NCBI GenBank assembly: GCA_035631615.1
Contig: DASQIK010000055.1
Span: 1-14,559 of the forward strand
Origin: UBA5189 sp035631615
GTDB taxonomy: Bacteria; Chloroflexota; Limnocylindria; Limnocylindrales; CSP1-4
Length of the DNA stretch: 14,559 bases
Reading direction: 5' to 3'
The notes under the pieces: model-generated
Seen by the model: the letters and a program-made list of their open reading frames with translations, nothing else
What the model was told of the DNA's origin: nothing
Databases searched by the model: none
Shown: piece by piece, positions 1 through 6,244 of the stretch
Position numbering within the stretch: position 1 is the first letter of the stretch
How the letters are laid out: every line of letters begins with the position of its first letter
Position numbers and translations under genes: made by a program

Positions 1-146
1 ATCGGGTGTTCGCCGCGACCCTCGCCGGCATGATGCAGTCCGGTCTCCTGTTCACGTTGCGCGCGGCCGGGCTGTCGCTCGACGAGGCCATCGAGGTGAC
101 CACAACGATGCTCCTCGCGGTCCTGCATCGTGGACGGGAGCCCTAG
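1..146 (+). CDS. TetR-family regulator, C-terminal fragment (5' end outside window)
   Basis: The open frame runs from position 3 to a TAG at 144-146 and gives about 47 residues. They form an amphipathic helical tail, with a segment like AATLAGMMQSGLLFTLRAAG followed by LSLDEAIEVTTTMLLAVL. This pattern resembles the last two helices of the TetR ligand-binding and dimerisation domain. The DNA-binding helix-turn-helix would lie upstream of the window, so the assignment rests only on the tail. The stop is 44 nt before a two-gene membrane-protein unit on the same strand, so the regulator may control or be co-transcribed with that unit (inference). Another all-helical protein cannot be excluded. 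Confidence 0.5.
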   Translation, partial: RVFAATLAGMMQSGLLFTLRAAGLSLDEAIEVTTTMLLAVLHRGREP

Positions 147-172
147 CGATCGGGAAAGGGAACGGGCAAGTC

Positions 173-183
173 GGGGGAAGGGA
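173..183 (+). promoter_or_regulatory. Ribosome binding site for the 191 gene
   Basis: A purine run GGGGGAAGGGA ends 7 nt before the ATG at 191. It supports this ATG as the start and contrasts with the many genes in the window that lack a Shine-Dalgarno site. Confidence 0.6.
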
Positions 184-190
184 CGGATGC

Positions 191-562
191 ATGCTCAAGC
201 GACTGCACGGTGGCGCTGCGTGGCTGTTCGTCGCCACGATCGTCGTCCAGGTCTTTCTCGCGGGTGCCGCCATTGCCCAGCTCGGCGGCTCGAATGACTT
301 CTCGACGCACCGCGATTTCGGCTACTCGATCGTCGGCCTGGCGGCCCTCGCCGTCGTCGTGACGGCCATCGCCGCCCGCGCGGGCCGCGAGGCGATCCTG
401 ATCAGCCTCGGTCTGCTGGCGCTGTACATCGTCCAGACGATCCTGCCCAACGTCACCGGCGTGGTGGCCGCGCTCCACCCGGTGAACGCGCTGCTGCTGT
501 TCGCGCTCGCCGTCTGGTACGCACGCCGCGCCTGGCGCGCGTCGAAACCGGGAGCGGCCTGA
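191..562 (+). CDS. Small four-helix membrane protein (DUF6220-like)
   Basis: This is a 123-residue hydrophobic protein with about four predicted membrane segments, near residues 10-30, 45-65, 72-90 and 96-112. The N-terminus is short and positively charged (MLKRLHGG). The C-terminal motif ALHPVNALLLFALAVWYARRA, with its HPVNA signature before the last helix, resembles small membrane proteins of the DUF6220 type, for which I know no firm function. The start is set by a purine-rich ribosome binding site 7 nt upstream. The gene lies 44 nt after a TetR-like fragment and 35 nt before a second small membrane protein on the same strand, so the three probably form one transcription unit. The family assignment is by recall of pattern and is moderate; the membrane topology is clear. 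Confidence 0.75.
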   Translation: MLKRLHGGAAWLFVATIVVQVFLAGAAIAQLGGSNDFSTHRDFGYSIVGLAALAVVVTAIAARAGREAILISLGLLALYIVQTILPNVTGVVAALHPVNALLLFALAVWYARRAWRASKPGAA

Positions 563-576
563 GCCCGAGATCAGGG

Positions 577-590
577 AAGGAGAGGAGGAG
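577..590 (+). promoter_or_regulatory. Strong Shine-Dalgarno for the 598 gene
   Basis: The run AAGGAGAGGAGGAG sits 7 nt before the ATG at 598. It is the strongest ribosome binding site in the window and fixes the start of the second membrane protein. Confidence 0.75.
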
Positions 591-597
591 CACCACC

Positions 598-1101
598 ATG
601 GATCTCACGCCCTACGTCGGCTGGATCGTGTTCCTGCACGTCGCCGGCGCATTCATGTTCGTCGCCGGCCACGGCGTTTCGATGTTCGTCGCCTTCCAGG
701 TACGCCGGGAGCGCGATCGCGGCCGGCTCGCGGCGCTGCTGGACCTGTCCGCGCGGTCGCTCGGCGTCGCCGGCATCGGGCTGCTCGTGCTGTTCGTGTC
801 CGGGATCGTCGCGGGCATCGTGCTCGGCTCGTTCGGGCAGTGGTGGATCTGGATCTCGCTGGCCCTGTTGATCGTGATCGCGGGCCTCATGACGCCGGTC
901 GGCGGCAAGTACTTCAACGGGATCCGGCTCGCCCTCGGCCAACGCACCCGGACGCTGAAGGCGGCCGATCCGGATCCGGTGCCCGCATCGGATCCGGACC
1001 TCGTCGCGCTGCTGGTATCGCGGACGCCGGAAACGCTCCTCTATCTCGGCGCTGGCGGATTCCTCGTCATCCTGTGGCTGATGCGGTTCCGCCCGTTTTG
1101 A
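598..1101 (+). CDS. Integral membrane protein, DUF2269-like
   Basis: This 167-residue protein has about four membrane segments: near residues 8-31, 56-77, 82-100 and, after a polar loop with DPDPVPASDPD around 124-134, 147-163. The first helix carries FLHVAGAFMFVAGHG with two histidines, as in small DUF2269/CopD-like membrane proteins where such histidines sometimes bind haem or metal. Metal binding here is inference only. It starts 35 nt after the preceding membrane-protein gene and behind a very strong Shine-Dalgarno site, so the two are likely co-expressed. Its 3' end overlaps the convergent cyclase gene on the minus strand by 35 nt (1067-1101). The function is unknown to me. Confidence 0.75.
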   Translation: MDLTPYVGWIVFLHVAGAFMFVAGHGVSMFVAFQVRRERDRGRLAALLDLSARSLGVAGIGLLVLFVSGIVAGIVLGSFGQWWIWISLALLIVIAGLMTPVGGKYFNGIRLALGQRTRTLKAADPDPVPASDPDLVALLVSRTPETLLYLGAGGFLVILWLMRFRPF

Positions 1102-1537
1102 GCCGGAACAGCGTGCGCCTGCCGGCGAGGCCCTTCAGCTCGTAGGAGCCCGCGTCCTCGAAGACGAGGTCCGAGCCCTCGACGAGGTCCATGACGGTCG
1201 CCGACACGAGGATCTCGCCGGCGCCCGCGACGCCCATGATCCGCGCCGCCGTGTGGACGGCGATCCCGCGGATGTCCTCGGCCGTGACCTCCACCTCGCC
1301 GCTGTGAACACCCGCCCGGACGGCCAGGCCCAGCTCACTGCTGGCAGCACGGATCGCGGCGGCCCCTCGGACTGCACGCTCGGCGCCGTCGAACTGCGCT
1401 AGAACGCCGTCACCGGTGGTCTTGACGAGGCGGCCGCGATAGCGGTCGATCGCCGCACCGGCCTTGCGGTTGTGCTCGCCGACGAGGTCGCGCCAGGCCG
1501 CGCCGCCGAGCTCGCTCGCTCGCTGGGTCGAGTCCAC
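1067..1537 (-). CDS. Class III adenylate/guanylate cyclase domain, 3' part of a frameshifted cupin-cyclase gene
   Basis: This 156-residue frame covers most of a class III nucleotide cyclase catalytic domain, which makes cyclic nucleotides from NTPs. Landmarks are DSTQRASELGGAAW right after the start, the second metal Asp in VKTTGDGVLAQF (D43), the transition-state Arg in HTAARI, and a C-terminal YELKGLAGRRTLFRL. The apparent GTG start at 1537-1535 is probably not a real start. The first metal-binding Asp (usual motif FTDIVDST) is encoded in the neighbouring frame just upstream, and this frame resumes at IVDST. The gene is therefore the downstream half of one interrupted gene whose first half is the cupin frame. 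The Asn normally found before the AAR motif is His here. The 3' end overlaps the convergent membrane-protein gene by 35 nt. The domain call is firm; whether the gene is broken in the organism or only in the assembly is open. Confidence 0.85.
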   Translation of the reverse strand: MDSTQRASELGGAAWRDLVGEHNRKAGAAIDRYRGRLVKTTGDGVLAQFDGAERAVRGAAAIRAASSELGLAVRAGVHSGEVEVTAEDIRGIAVHTAARIMGVAGAGEILVSATVMDLVEGSDLVFEDAGSYELKGLAGRRTLFRLKTGGTASATG

Positions 1538-1943
1538 GATCCGTGATCACGATCGATGCGAGCGTCCGCTCGGTTATCGATGCCGCGCGGGCATACGTCC
1601 GCATCGCCTCGAAGTCGATCGACACCCATGGCTCGTCGCCGACCACCCATGCGTCGTGGCCGGGTGGGATTTCGAAGACCTCACCGGGTCCGATCTCGAG
1701 TTCCGTGCCGTCCGGCATCTGGACCCGCAGGCGCCCGGACATGGTCACGCCGAGGTGGTGGTACTGGCACGACTCCGTCGCGGCGATCGGCTTGATATCG
1801 GTCGACCAGCGCCATCCCGGCTCGTACGTCATTCGCCCGACGATGTGGTCGTCCAACGCGACGACATCGATCCTCCCGTGCGGGACGGTCCGGATGTCGC
1901 TCGACTCGGAGAACCGCTGTCGCTGGAGCCGCACCCGCTGCAC
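1410..1943 (-). CDS. Cupin domain, 5' part of the frameshifted cupin-cyclase gene
   Basis: The genuine part of this frame is about the first 134 residues, from 1943 to about 1540; the remaining residues read out of frame through the cyclase. Residues about 40-115 form a small cupin barrel. Landmarks are EPGWRWSTDIKPI, CQYHHLGVTMSGRLRVQM, the DGTELEIGPGEVFEIPPGHD core and AWVVGDEPWVSIDF. The segment ending ERTLASIVITD is the first strand and first metal Asp of a class III cyclase, after which this frame loses homology. Cupin plus cyclase fusions of this kind occur in high-GC Actinobacteria and Chloroflexota, where the cupin presumably senses a small ligand (inference). The listed start is a GTG at 1943; a second GTG at 1934 has GCGAGG about 6 nt upstream and may be the true start. 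The gene diverges from the FAH-family gene across 80 nt. Confidence 0.8.
   Translation of the reverse strand: MQRVRLQRQRFSESSDIRTVPHGRIDVVALDDHIVGRMTYEPGWRWSTDIKPIAATESCQYHHLGVTMSGRLRVQMPDGTELEIGPGEVFEIPPGHDAWVVGDEPWVSIDFEAMRTYARAASITERTLASIVITDRGLDPASERARRRGLARPRRRAQPQGRCGDRPLSRPPRQDHR
1538..1541 (-). other. Probable frameshift site (loss of one AT dinucleotide)
   Basis: On the minus strand the sequence reads GTG ATC ACG GAT C GTG GAC TCG ACC. The conserved cyclase motif I-T-D-I-V-D-S-T would need GAT ATC GTG. Two bases are missing, and GATC is what remains when one AT is dropped from GATATC. Homology switches frame exactly here, from V-I-T-D in one frame to I-V-D-S-T in the other. Confidence 0.75.
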
Positions 1944-2011
1944 CTCGCTCGCGTGTCGGCCGATGGTGCCATACGTGTCCCGGGGCGGCGCGGCTCAACG
2001 CCACCTTTGCC

Positions 2012-2017
2012 TAGACT
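2012..2017 (+). promoter_or_regulatory. -10 box of a likely leaderless promoter for the FAH-family gene
   Basis: TAGACT ends 6 nt before the ATG at 2024, there is no Shine-Dalgarno between them, and I see no clear -35 box at 16-18 nt. The same hexamer precedes the homogentisate dioxygenase gene. Confidence 0.5.
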
Positions 2018-2023
2018 CGTCGG

Positions 2024-3073
2024 ATGCGGATCGCCCATGTGCGCGAGCGACATGCCCCGGCGGGCGCCTCGTGGCGACTCTCGGCGCAGCACGGGTGGGC
2101 GGCCGATCCGGAATCCTGGCTCGATGTCGAGGTCGCCCGACGGCGCCTTCTCGCTGCCGACCCGCGGCGCGCGCACAACTCGAGCCTGTTCCGGCAGCCG
2201 ATCACGACGCTCGACGACGTGCTCGCGCGCGGCCTGCGGATCGAGGCGCTCGGCGAGATTCTCGACGGCTTCGCGCCGGCCGGCGCGCTGGACCCCGAGG
2301 ACGACGCCGTCCTGGGAGCGTCGAATCTCGCCTTCGGGCCACCGATCCTGCGGCCCCCGACGTTCCGCGACTTCTACGCGTTCGAGCAGCACGTCGCGAC
2401 GATGTGGAACCGCCGCGGCGGCGAGATTCCCGACGCCTGGTTCCGGCTCCCGATCTTCTACTTCTCAAACGTGTCCGAGCTGAGGGGCCCTGGCGACCCC
2501 GTGTGGGCGCCGCGCGGGAGCGTGGAGCTCGACTTCGAGCTCGAGGTCGGCGCGATCGTGGACACCCCGGCGTACAACCTGCCCGAGGAGCGAGCCGGCG
2601 AGGCGATCGGCGGCTACCTGATCGTGAACGACTGGTCCGCTCGCGACCTCCAGCGCGACGAGTCGACCGTCCGGCTCGGCCCGGCGAAGGGCAAGGACTT
2701 CGCGCTGACGATCGGCCCGTGGATCGTGACCCCGGACGAGCTCGCCGACCGCTGGGGGAGCGACGCGGCGGCGCCGGACCTGACGATGACCGCGACCGTC
2801 CGTGCCTCCGATGGAACGGTGACGGAGGTCTCGCGCGGCTCGTGGTCGATCGCGCGCTACTCGTTCGCGCAGATGCTCGAACGTGCCTCGACCGACGTCC
2901 ACGTGCGCCCGGGCGACCTGCTCGGGAGCGGAACCGTCGGGACCGGCTGCCTGCTCGAGGTCAAGGATTCGACGCTGCGGCGCTGGCTCCAGCCTGGCGA
3001 CACGGTGACGCTCGCCATCGAGCGGCTCGGCGAGCTCACGACCCCGGTCGTCGAGCGTCCAGGCGGCCGATGA
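2024..3073 (+). CDS. Fumarylacetoacetate hydrolase family protein (candidate fumarylacetoacetase)
   Basis: This 349-residue protein has an N-terminal domain of about 110 residues followed by the FAH catalytic fold. The active-site set of fumarylacetoacetase can be read in order: RDFYAFEQH, with Asp116 and the catalytic His123 spaced seven apart as in eukaryotic FAH; the metal pair Glu172/Glu174 in DFELEVG; Asp203 in VNDWSARDLQ; and Lys224 in GKDF. A GSGTVG loop lies near the C-terminus. The enzyme would split fumarylacetoacetate, the last homogentisate intermediate, into fumarate and acetoacetate using Mg/Ca. Homogentisate dioxygenase lies 1.3 kb downstream and supports this. Other FAH-superfamily hydrolases or decarboxylases acting on related diketo acids remain possible. 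The gene starts at an ATG behind a -10 box with no Shine-Dalgarno, and its TGA overlaps the ATG of the next gene. Confidence 0.85.
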   Translation: MRIAHVRERHAPAGASWRLSAQHGWAADPESWLDVEVARRRLLAADPRRAHNSSLFRQPITTLDDVLARGLRIEALGEILDGFAPAGALDPEDDAVLGASNLAFGPPILRPPTFRDFYAFEQHVATMWNRRGGEIPDAWFRLPIFYFSNVSELRGPGDPVWAPRGSVELDFELEVGAIVDTPAYNLPEERAGEAIGGYLIVNDWSARDLQRDESTVRLGPAKGKDFALTIGPWIVTPDELADRWGSDAAAPDLTMTATVRASDGTVTEVSRGSWSIARYSFAQMLERASTDVHVRPGDLLGSGTVGTGCLLEVKDSTLRRWLQPGDTVTLAIERLGELTTPVVERPGGR

Positions 3074-4203
3074 CGGGGATCGAGGGCACGCCGACGATCG
3101 AACCGATCGTTCCACCGCGGCTGCCCGCCGACATCGACACGCCGGCCGTCGTCATCGACCTCGACATCGTCGAGCGGAACGCGCGGCGCCTCGGGGATGC
3201 GCTCGCGGCGCGCGGGATTGCGCTCCGGCCGCACGCGAAGACCCACAAGAGCGTCGCGCTGGCGCGCCTTCAGCTCGAGGCTGGGGCCAGCGGGCTGACC
3301 GTCGGCAACCTCGGCGAGGCGGAGGTGTTCGCGGCCGCCGGCCTCGACGACGTGTTCATCGCCTATCCGGTCTGGGCGGAGGGGCCGAAGGCCGCTCGGC
3401 TCGGAGTGCTGCACGAGATCATGGGGTTGCGTCTCGTGGTCGGTTTCGACTCGATCGAGGGTGCGGAGCGCCTGGCCGCGGCGGTCGCCGGCTCACGCCG
3501 TCGCCTGGCCGTCATGCTCGAGCTGGACCCCGGGAACCGGCGCACCGGCGCCCCGGCCGACCGCGCCGGTGAGATCGCGGCGGCAGCGCGCGACCTCGGG
3601 CTCGAGGTTCGCGGCGTCTTCACGCACGGAGGCCACGCCTACGCGCCGGGCGCGGCCGCTCCCGCGGGGGCGGAGGAGGTTGCCACGCTGGCGGTCGGCG
3701 CCGCGGCGCTGGCTGCCGAGGGCATCGAGCCCGTCGTCATCAGCGCCGGCTCGACGCCGACGCAGCTCACCGCGGCCGTGGCGCCGGTGAATGAGATCCG
3801 AGCCGGCACGTACCTGATCGGCGACCGCCAGCAATGGGCGATCGGCGCGGTGCCCGGTGATGGGGTCGCGATCGCCGTCGCGGCGACCGTCGTGTCAGCC
3901 GCCGTCGCCGGCCAGGTCGTGATCGATGCCGGAGCCAAGACGCTGACCAAGGACGTTGCCTCGTACCTGACCGGCCACGGACTGCTGCCTGCCTACCCGG
4001 ACGCCTCGCTCGAACGCGTCTCGGACTACCACGGCGTCGTTCGGATCCCGCCCGGGACGCCGAGCCCACGCGTCGGCGAGGTCGTCGTCGTGATCCCGAA
4101 TCACGTCTGCCCGGTCATCGACCTGCGCGATTCATTCCTCGCGACCCGGGACGGGTCGATCGTCGGCGTGTGGCCCGTCGACGCCCGCGGCCGCAGCGGC
4201 TGA
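3070..4203 (+). CDS. D-threonine aldolase / D-serine dehydratase-like PLP enzyme (alanine racemase fold)
   Basis: This 377-residue fold-type III PLP protein has an N-terminal TIM barrel starting DIDTPAVVIDLDIVERN. The Schiff-base lysine is Lys57 in RPHAKTHKS, as in D-serine dehydratase and D-threonine aldolase. The C-terminal barrel carries the zinc/metal pair His345 and Cys347 in IPNHVCPVIDL. Such enzymes cleave or deaminate D-3-hydroxy amino acids; the exact substrate cannot be read from sequence. The ATG at 3070 overlaps the TGA of the FAH-family gene (ATGA), so translation is probably coupled. A much longer open frame extends upstream, but there it only shadows the opposite-strand cupin gene and the FAH gene. 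Placement between FAH and homogentisate dioxygenase is unexpected for an amino-acid enzyme. Confidence 0.85.
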   Translation: MTGIEGTPTIEPIVPPRLPADIDTPAVVIDLDIVERNARRLGDALAARGIALRPHAKTHKSVALARLQLEAGASGLTVGNLGEAEVFAAAGLDDVFIAYPVWAEGPKAARLGVLHEIMGLRLVVGFDSIEGAERLAAAVAGSRRRLAVMLELDPGNRRTGAPADRAGEIAAAARDLGLEVRGVFTHGGHAYAPGAAAPAGAEEVATLAVGAAALAAEGIEPVVISAGSTPTQLTAAVAPVNEIRAGTYLIGDRQQWAIGAVPGDGVAIAVAATVVSAAVAGQVVIDAGAKTLTKDVASYLTGHGLLPAYPDASLERVSDYHGVVRIPPGTPSPRVGEVVVVIPNHVCPVIDLRDSFLATRDGSIVGVWPVDARGRSG

Positions 4204-4323
4204 CCCGACTGATGGCGCTGCGGCTGATCGCGCTGGCTGCATGGTCCTTGCTGGTTGGATCGTCGAGCTCGGGATGAAGTTGGACAAGCCATGGTCCGAG
4301 GCGGTCGGGCCGTGACGGCTCGC

Positions 4324-4329
4324 TAGACT
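4324..4329 (+). promoter_or_regulatory. hmgA: -10 box of a likely leaderless promoter for homogentisate dioxygenase
   Basis: TAGACT lies 8 nt before the ATG at 4338, at the end of the 134-nt gap after the PLP-enzyme gene. There is no Shine-Dalgarno and no evident -35 box at the usual distance. The hexamer is identical to the one before the FAH-family gene. Confidence 0.5.
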
Positions 4330-4337
4330 GGATCGCG

Positions 4338-5561
4338 ATGTACTACGTCCAGCACGGCAGCGTCCCGCGCCAGCGCCACACCCAGCACCGGGCGCCCGAC
4401 GGCAGCCTGCACGCGGAGGAGCTGTTCGGCGTCGAGGGGTTCTCCGGGCGCAGCTCCCTGCTGTACCACCTCACGCCGCCGACCCGGACGCACAAGGTCG
4501 AGGCGGTGCGGAAGGTCAGGCTCGAGGCGGCCAACGAGGACGTGCATCGACACCACCTGACCAAGACCGGCGACGTCCCACCGAAGGGCGATGCGATCTC
4601 CGGGCGCATCCCCCTGTACTTCAACAGCGACGTCGTGTTCGGGATCGTCCGACCGGCCGAGCCCATGCCCGCGGGAGCGTTCTACCGCAACGGCGTGGCC
4701 GACGAGATGCTGTACGTCCACGAGGGGACCGGGGTCTGCGACACCATCTTCGGGCCCTTGCGGTACGGCCCTGGCGACTATCTCGTGCTGCCCATCGGGA
4801 CGACCTGGCGGCTCGACCCCGACAAGGGCTCGGAGCAACGGATGCTGTACCTCGAGGCGCCGTCGGAGATCGAGCCGCCGAAGCGCTACCGCAACGACTA
4901 CGGCCAGCTGCTCGAGCATTCGCCGTACTCGCAGCGCGACCTGCACCAGCCCGACGACGTTGCGCCGAAATCGGACGAGGGCGACTTCGTCATCCATGTC
5001 CGCTCGACCGACCTCGTCACGGCCTACCACTACCGCCATCACCCCTTCGACCTGGTCGGCTGGGACGGCTACCTGTGGCCGTTCCGATTCAACATCGCCG
5101 ACTTCCAGCCGATCACGGGCCGCGTCCATCAGCCACCGCCGGTCCACCAGACGTTCCAGGCGCGCAACTTCGTGGTGTGCTCGTTCGTGCCTCGCAAGTT
5201 CGACTACCACCCGCTCGCGATCCCGGCGCCGTACAACCACTCGAACATCAACAGCGACGAGGTCATCTACTACGTCGCCGGCAACTTCATGAGCCGCCGC
5301 GGCGTGGAGATCGCCTCGTTCACGCTCCACCCGGCCGGGATCCCGCACGGCCCGCACCCGGGCTCGGTCGAGGCGTCGATCGGCAAGGACGCGACCGAGG
5401 AGCTCGCGGTCATGGTCGACACGTTCCACCCGCTCAAGCTCACCAAGGCCGCGCTCGACCTCGATGACGACCGCTACCCGTACTCGTGGCTGCCGCCGGA
5501 GGACGCACAGGGGCACGCCTCGGAGCTCGCGGAACGAGGCCCGGAGGCGTTCCCGGACTGA
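4338..5561 (+). CDS. hmgA: Homogentisate 1,2-dioxygenase
   Basis: This 407-residue double-cupin protein matches homogentisate dioxygenase, the Fe(II) enzyme that opens the homogentisate ring to maleylacetoacetate in tyrosine/phenylalanine breakdown. The N-terminus has the family's YVQHGSVPRQRHTQHR opening. The first cupin includes NGVADEMLYVHEGTG and YGPGDYLVLPIGTTW. The C-terminal iron site is visible in PYNHSNINSDEVIYY (His301 and Glu308, or Asp307) and IPHGPHPG (His337). At 407 residues it is somewhat shorter than the 430-445 residues of the human and Pseudomonas enzymes. The His-to-Glu spacing is one residue longer than the H-x5-E of the human protein. An FAH-family gene upstream supports the pathway; no maleylacetoacetate isomerase is seen here. 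The gene has its own -10 box, so it is probably transcribed separately from the preceding pair. Confidence 0.9.
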   Translation: MYYVQHGSVPRQRHTQHRAPDGSLHAEELFGVEGFSGRSSLLYHLTPPTRTHKVEAVRKVRLEAANEDVHRHHLTKTGDVPPKGDAISGRIPLYFNSDVVFGIVRPAEPMPAGAFYRNGVADEMLYVHEGTGVCDTIFGPLRYGPGDYLVLPIGTTWRLDPDKGSEQRMLYLEAPSEIEPPKRYRNDYGQLLEHSPYSQRDLHQPDDVAPKSDEGDFVIHVRSTDLVTAYHYRHHPFDLVGWDGYLWPFRFNIADFQPITGRVHQPPPVHQTFQARNFVVCSFVPRKFDYHPLAIPAPYNHSNINSDEVIYYVAGNFMSRRGVEIASFTLHPAGIPHGPHPGSVEASIGKDATEELAVMVDTFHPLKLTKAALDLDDDRYPYSWLPPEDAQGHASELAERGPEAFPD

Positions 5562-5580
5562 ACCGCGCCGCGGTGGCAGG

Positions 5581-6228
5581 ATGGTCCACGTGGCCATTCG
5601 GACTCGAATCCTGGGGTTGATCGCCTGTGTCGTGGTCACGGCATGCCAGGCGCAACTGGGCCCGACCAATCGCCCGACGATCGAAGCCGCGGCGCCAACC
5701 GACGGCAGTGCCACTGCGACGATCAGGGCTGCACAATCGGAGATTGCCATGCATACGCCTGAAACGACGCCGGCGGGTACGTTCACGCTCACGAGCAGCG
5801 CGTTCAAGGAAGGCGGGGCGATCCCGCGGACCTACGCCTGCGACGGGCAGGACACCTCCCCGCCGCTCGAATGGACCGGAGCGCCAGATGGAGCGGCGTT
5901 CCTCGCCCTCGTGATGACCGACCCCGACGCCGGTGGCTTCGTCCACTGGGTGTTCTTCAACGTCGAGGCCACTGCGAGCGGCGGGATTCCGACGGGCTTC
6001 TCGGCGTCACCGGACGGCCCTGCGCAGGGTCGCAACAGCTTCGGAAAGGCCGGGTACGGTGGGCCATGCCCGCCGAGTGGCACCCACCACTACGTCTTCC
6101 GGTTCATCGCGCTCGATGCCGCGCTCGCCCTGACCGGCACCCCGTCCGCGAGCCAGGTCCTGGACGCCGCGCGGGGCCACACCCTGGGCGAGACGAAGCT
6201 GACGGGAACGTACCGGAAGGGCGGCTGA
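5581..6228 (+). CDS. YbhB/YbcL-type PEBP lipoprotein
   Basis: This 215-residue protein begins with a lipoprotein signal: basic MVHVAIRTR, hydrophobic ILGLIACVVV and lipobox VTAC with the lipidated Cys at 22. A low-complexity Thr/Ala/Pro linker runs to about residue 60. The rest is a phosphatidylethanolamine-binding-protein domain, with IPRTYACDGQDTSPPLEW, the signature DPDAGGFVHWVFFNV, and GYGGPCPPSGTHHYVFRF. Bacterial YbhB/YbcL proteins have no settled role; an extracytoplasmic, membrane-tethered ligand-binding function is inferred. The ATG at 5581 follows GTGGCAGG directly. An alternative GTG at 5590 would place AGGATGG at a better distance and give a shorter signal sequence. The frame is open upstream to 5464, but that part overlaps hmgA and is arginine-rich shadow. 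The gene starts 19 nt after hmgA but shows no functional link to it. Confidence 0.85.
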   Translation: MVHVAIRTRILGLIACVVVTACQAQLGPTNRPTIEAAAPTDGSATATIRAAQSEIAMHTPETTPAGTFTLTSSAFKEGGAIPRTYACDGQDTSPPLEWTGAPDGAAFLALVMTDPDAGGFVHWVFFNVEATASGGIPTGFSASPDGPAQGRNSFGKAGYGGPCPPSGTHHYVFRFIALDAALALTGTPSASQVLDAARGHTLGETKLTGTYRKGG

Positions 6229-6244
6229 CCCGGCCAGAGGTTCT

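Noticed and set aside
1543..3069. Long N-terminal extension of the PLP-enzyme frame
   Set aside because: The residues before 3070 are Arg/Pro-rich and overlap the cupin gene (opposite strand) and the FAH gene (another frame). The PLP fold begins right after the ATG at 3070, which overlaps the FAH stop.
4323..5807. Minus-strand 494-codon frame opposite hmgA
   Set aside because: It is a shadow of the homogentisate dioxygenase codons with no family-like motifs; the plus strand reads a complete, well-conserved enzyme.
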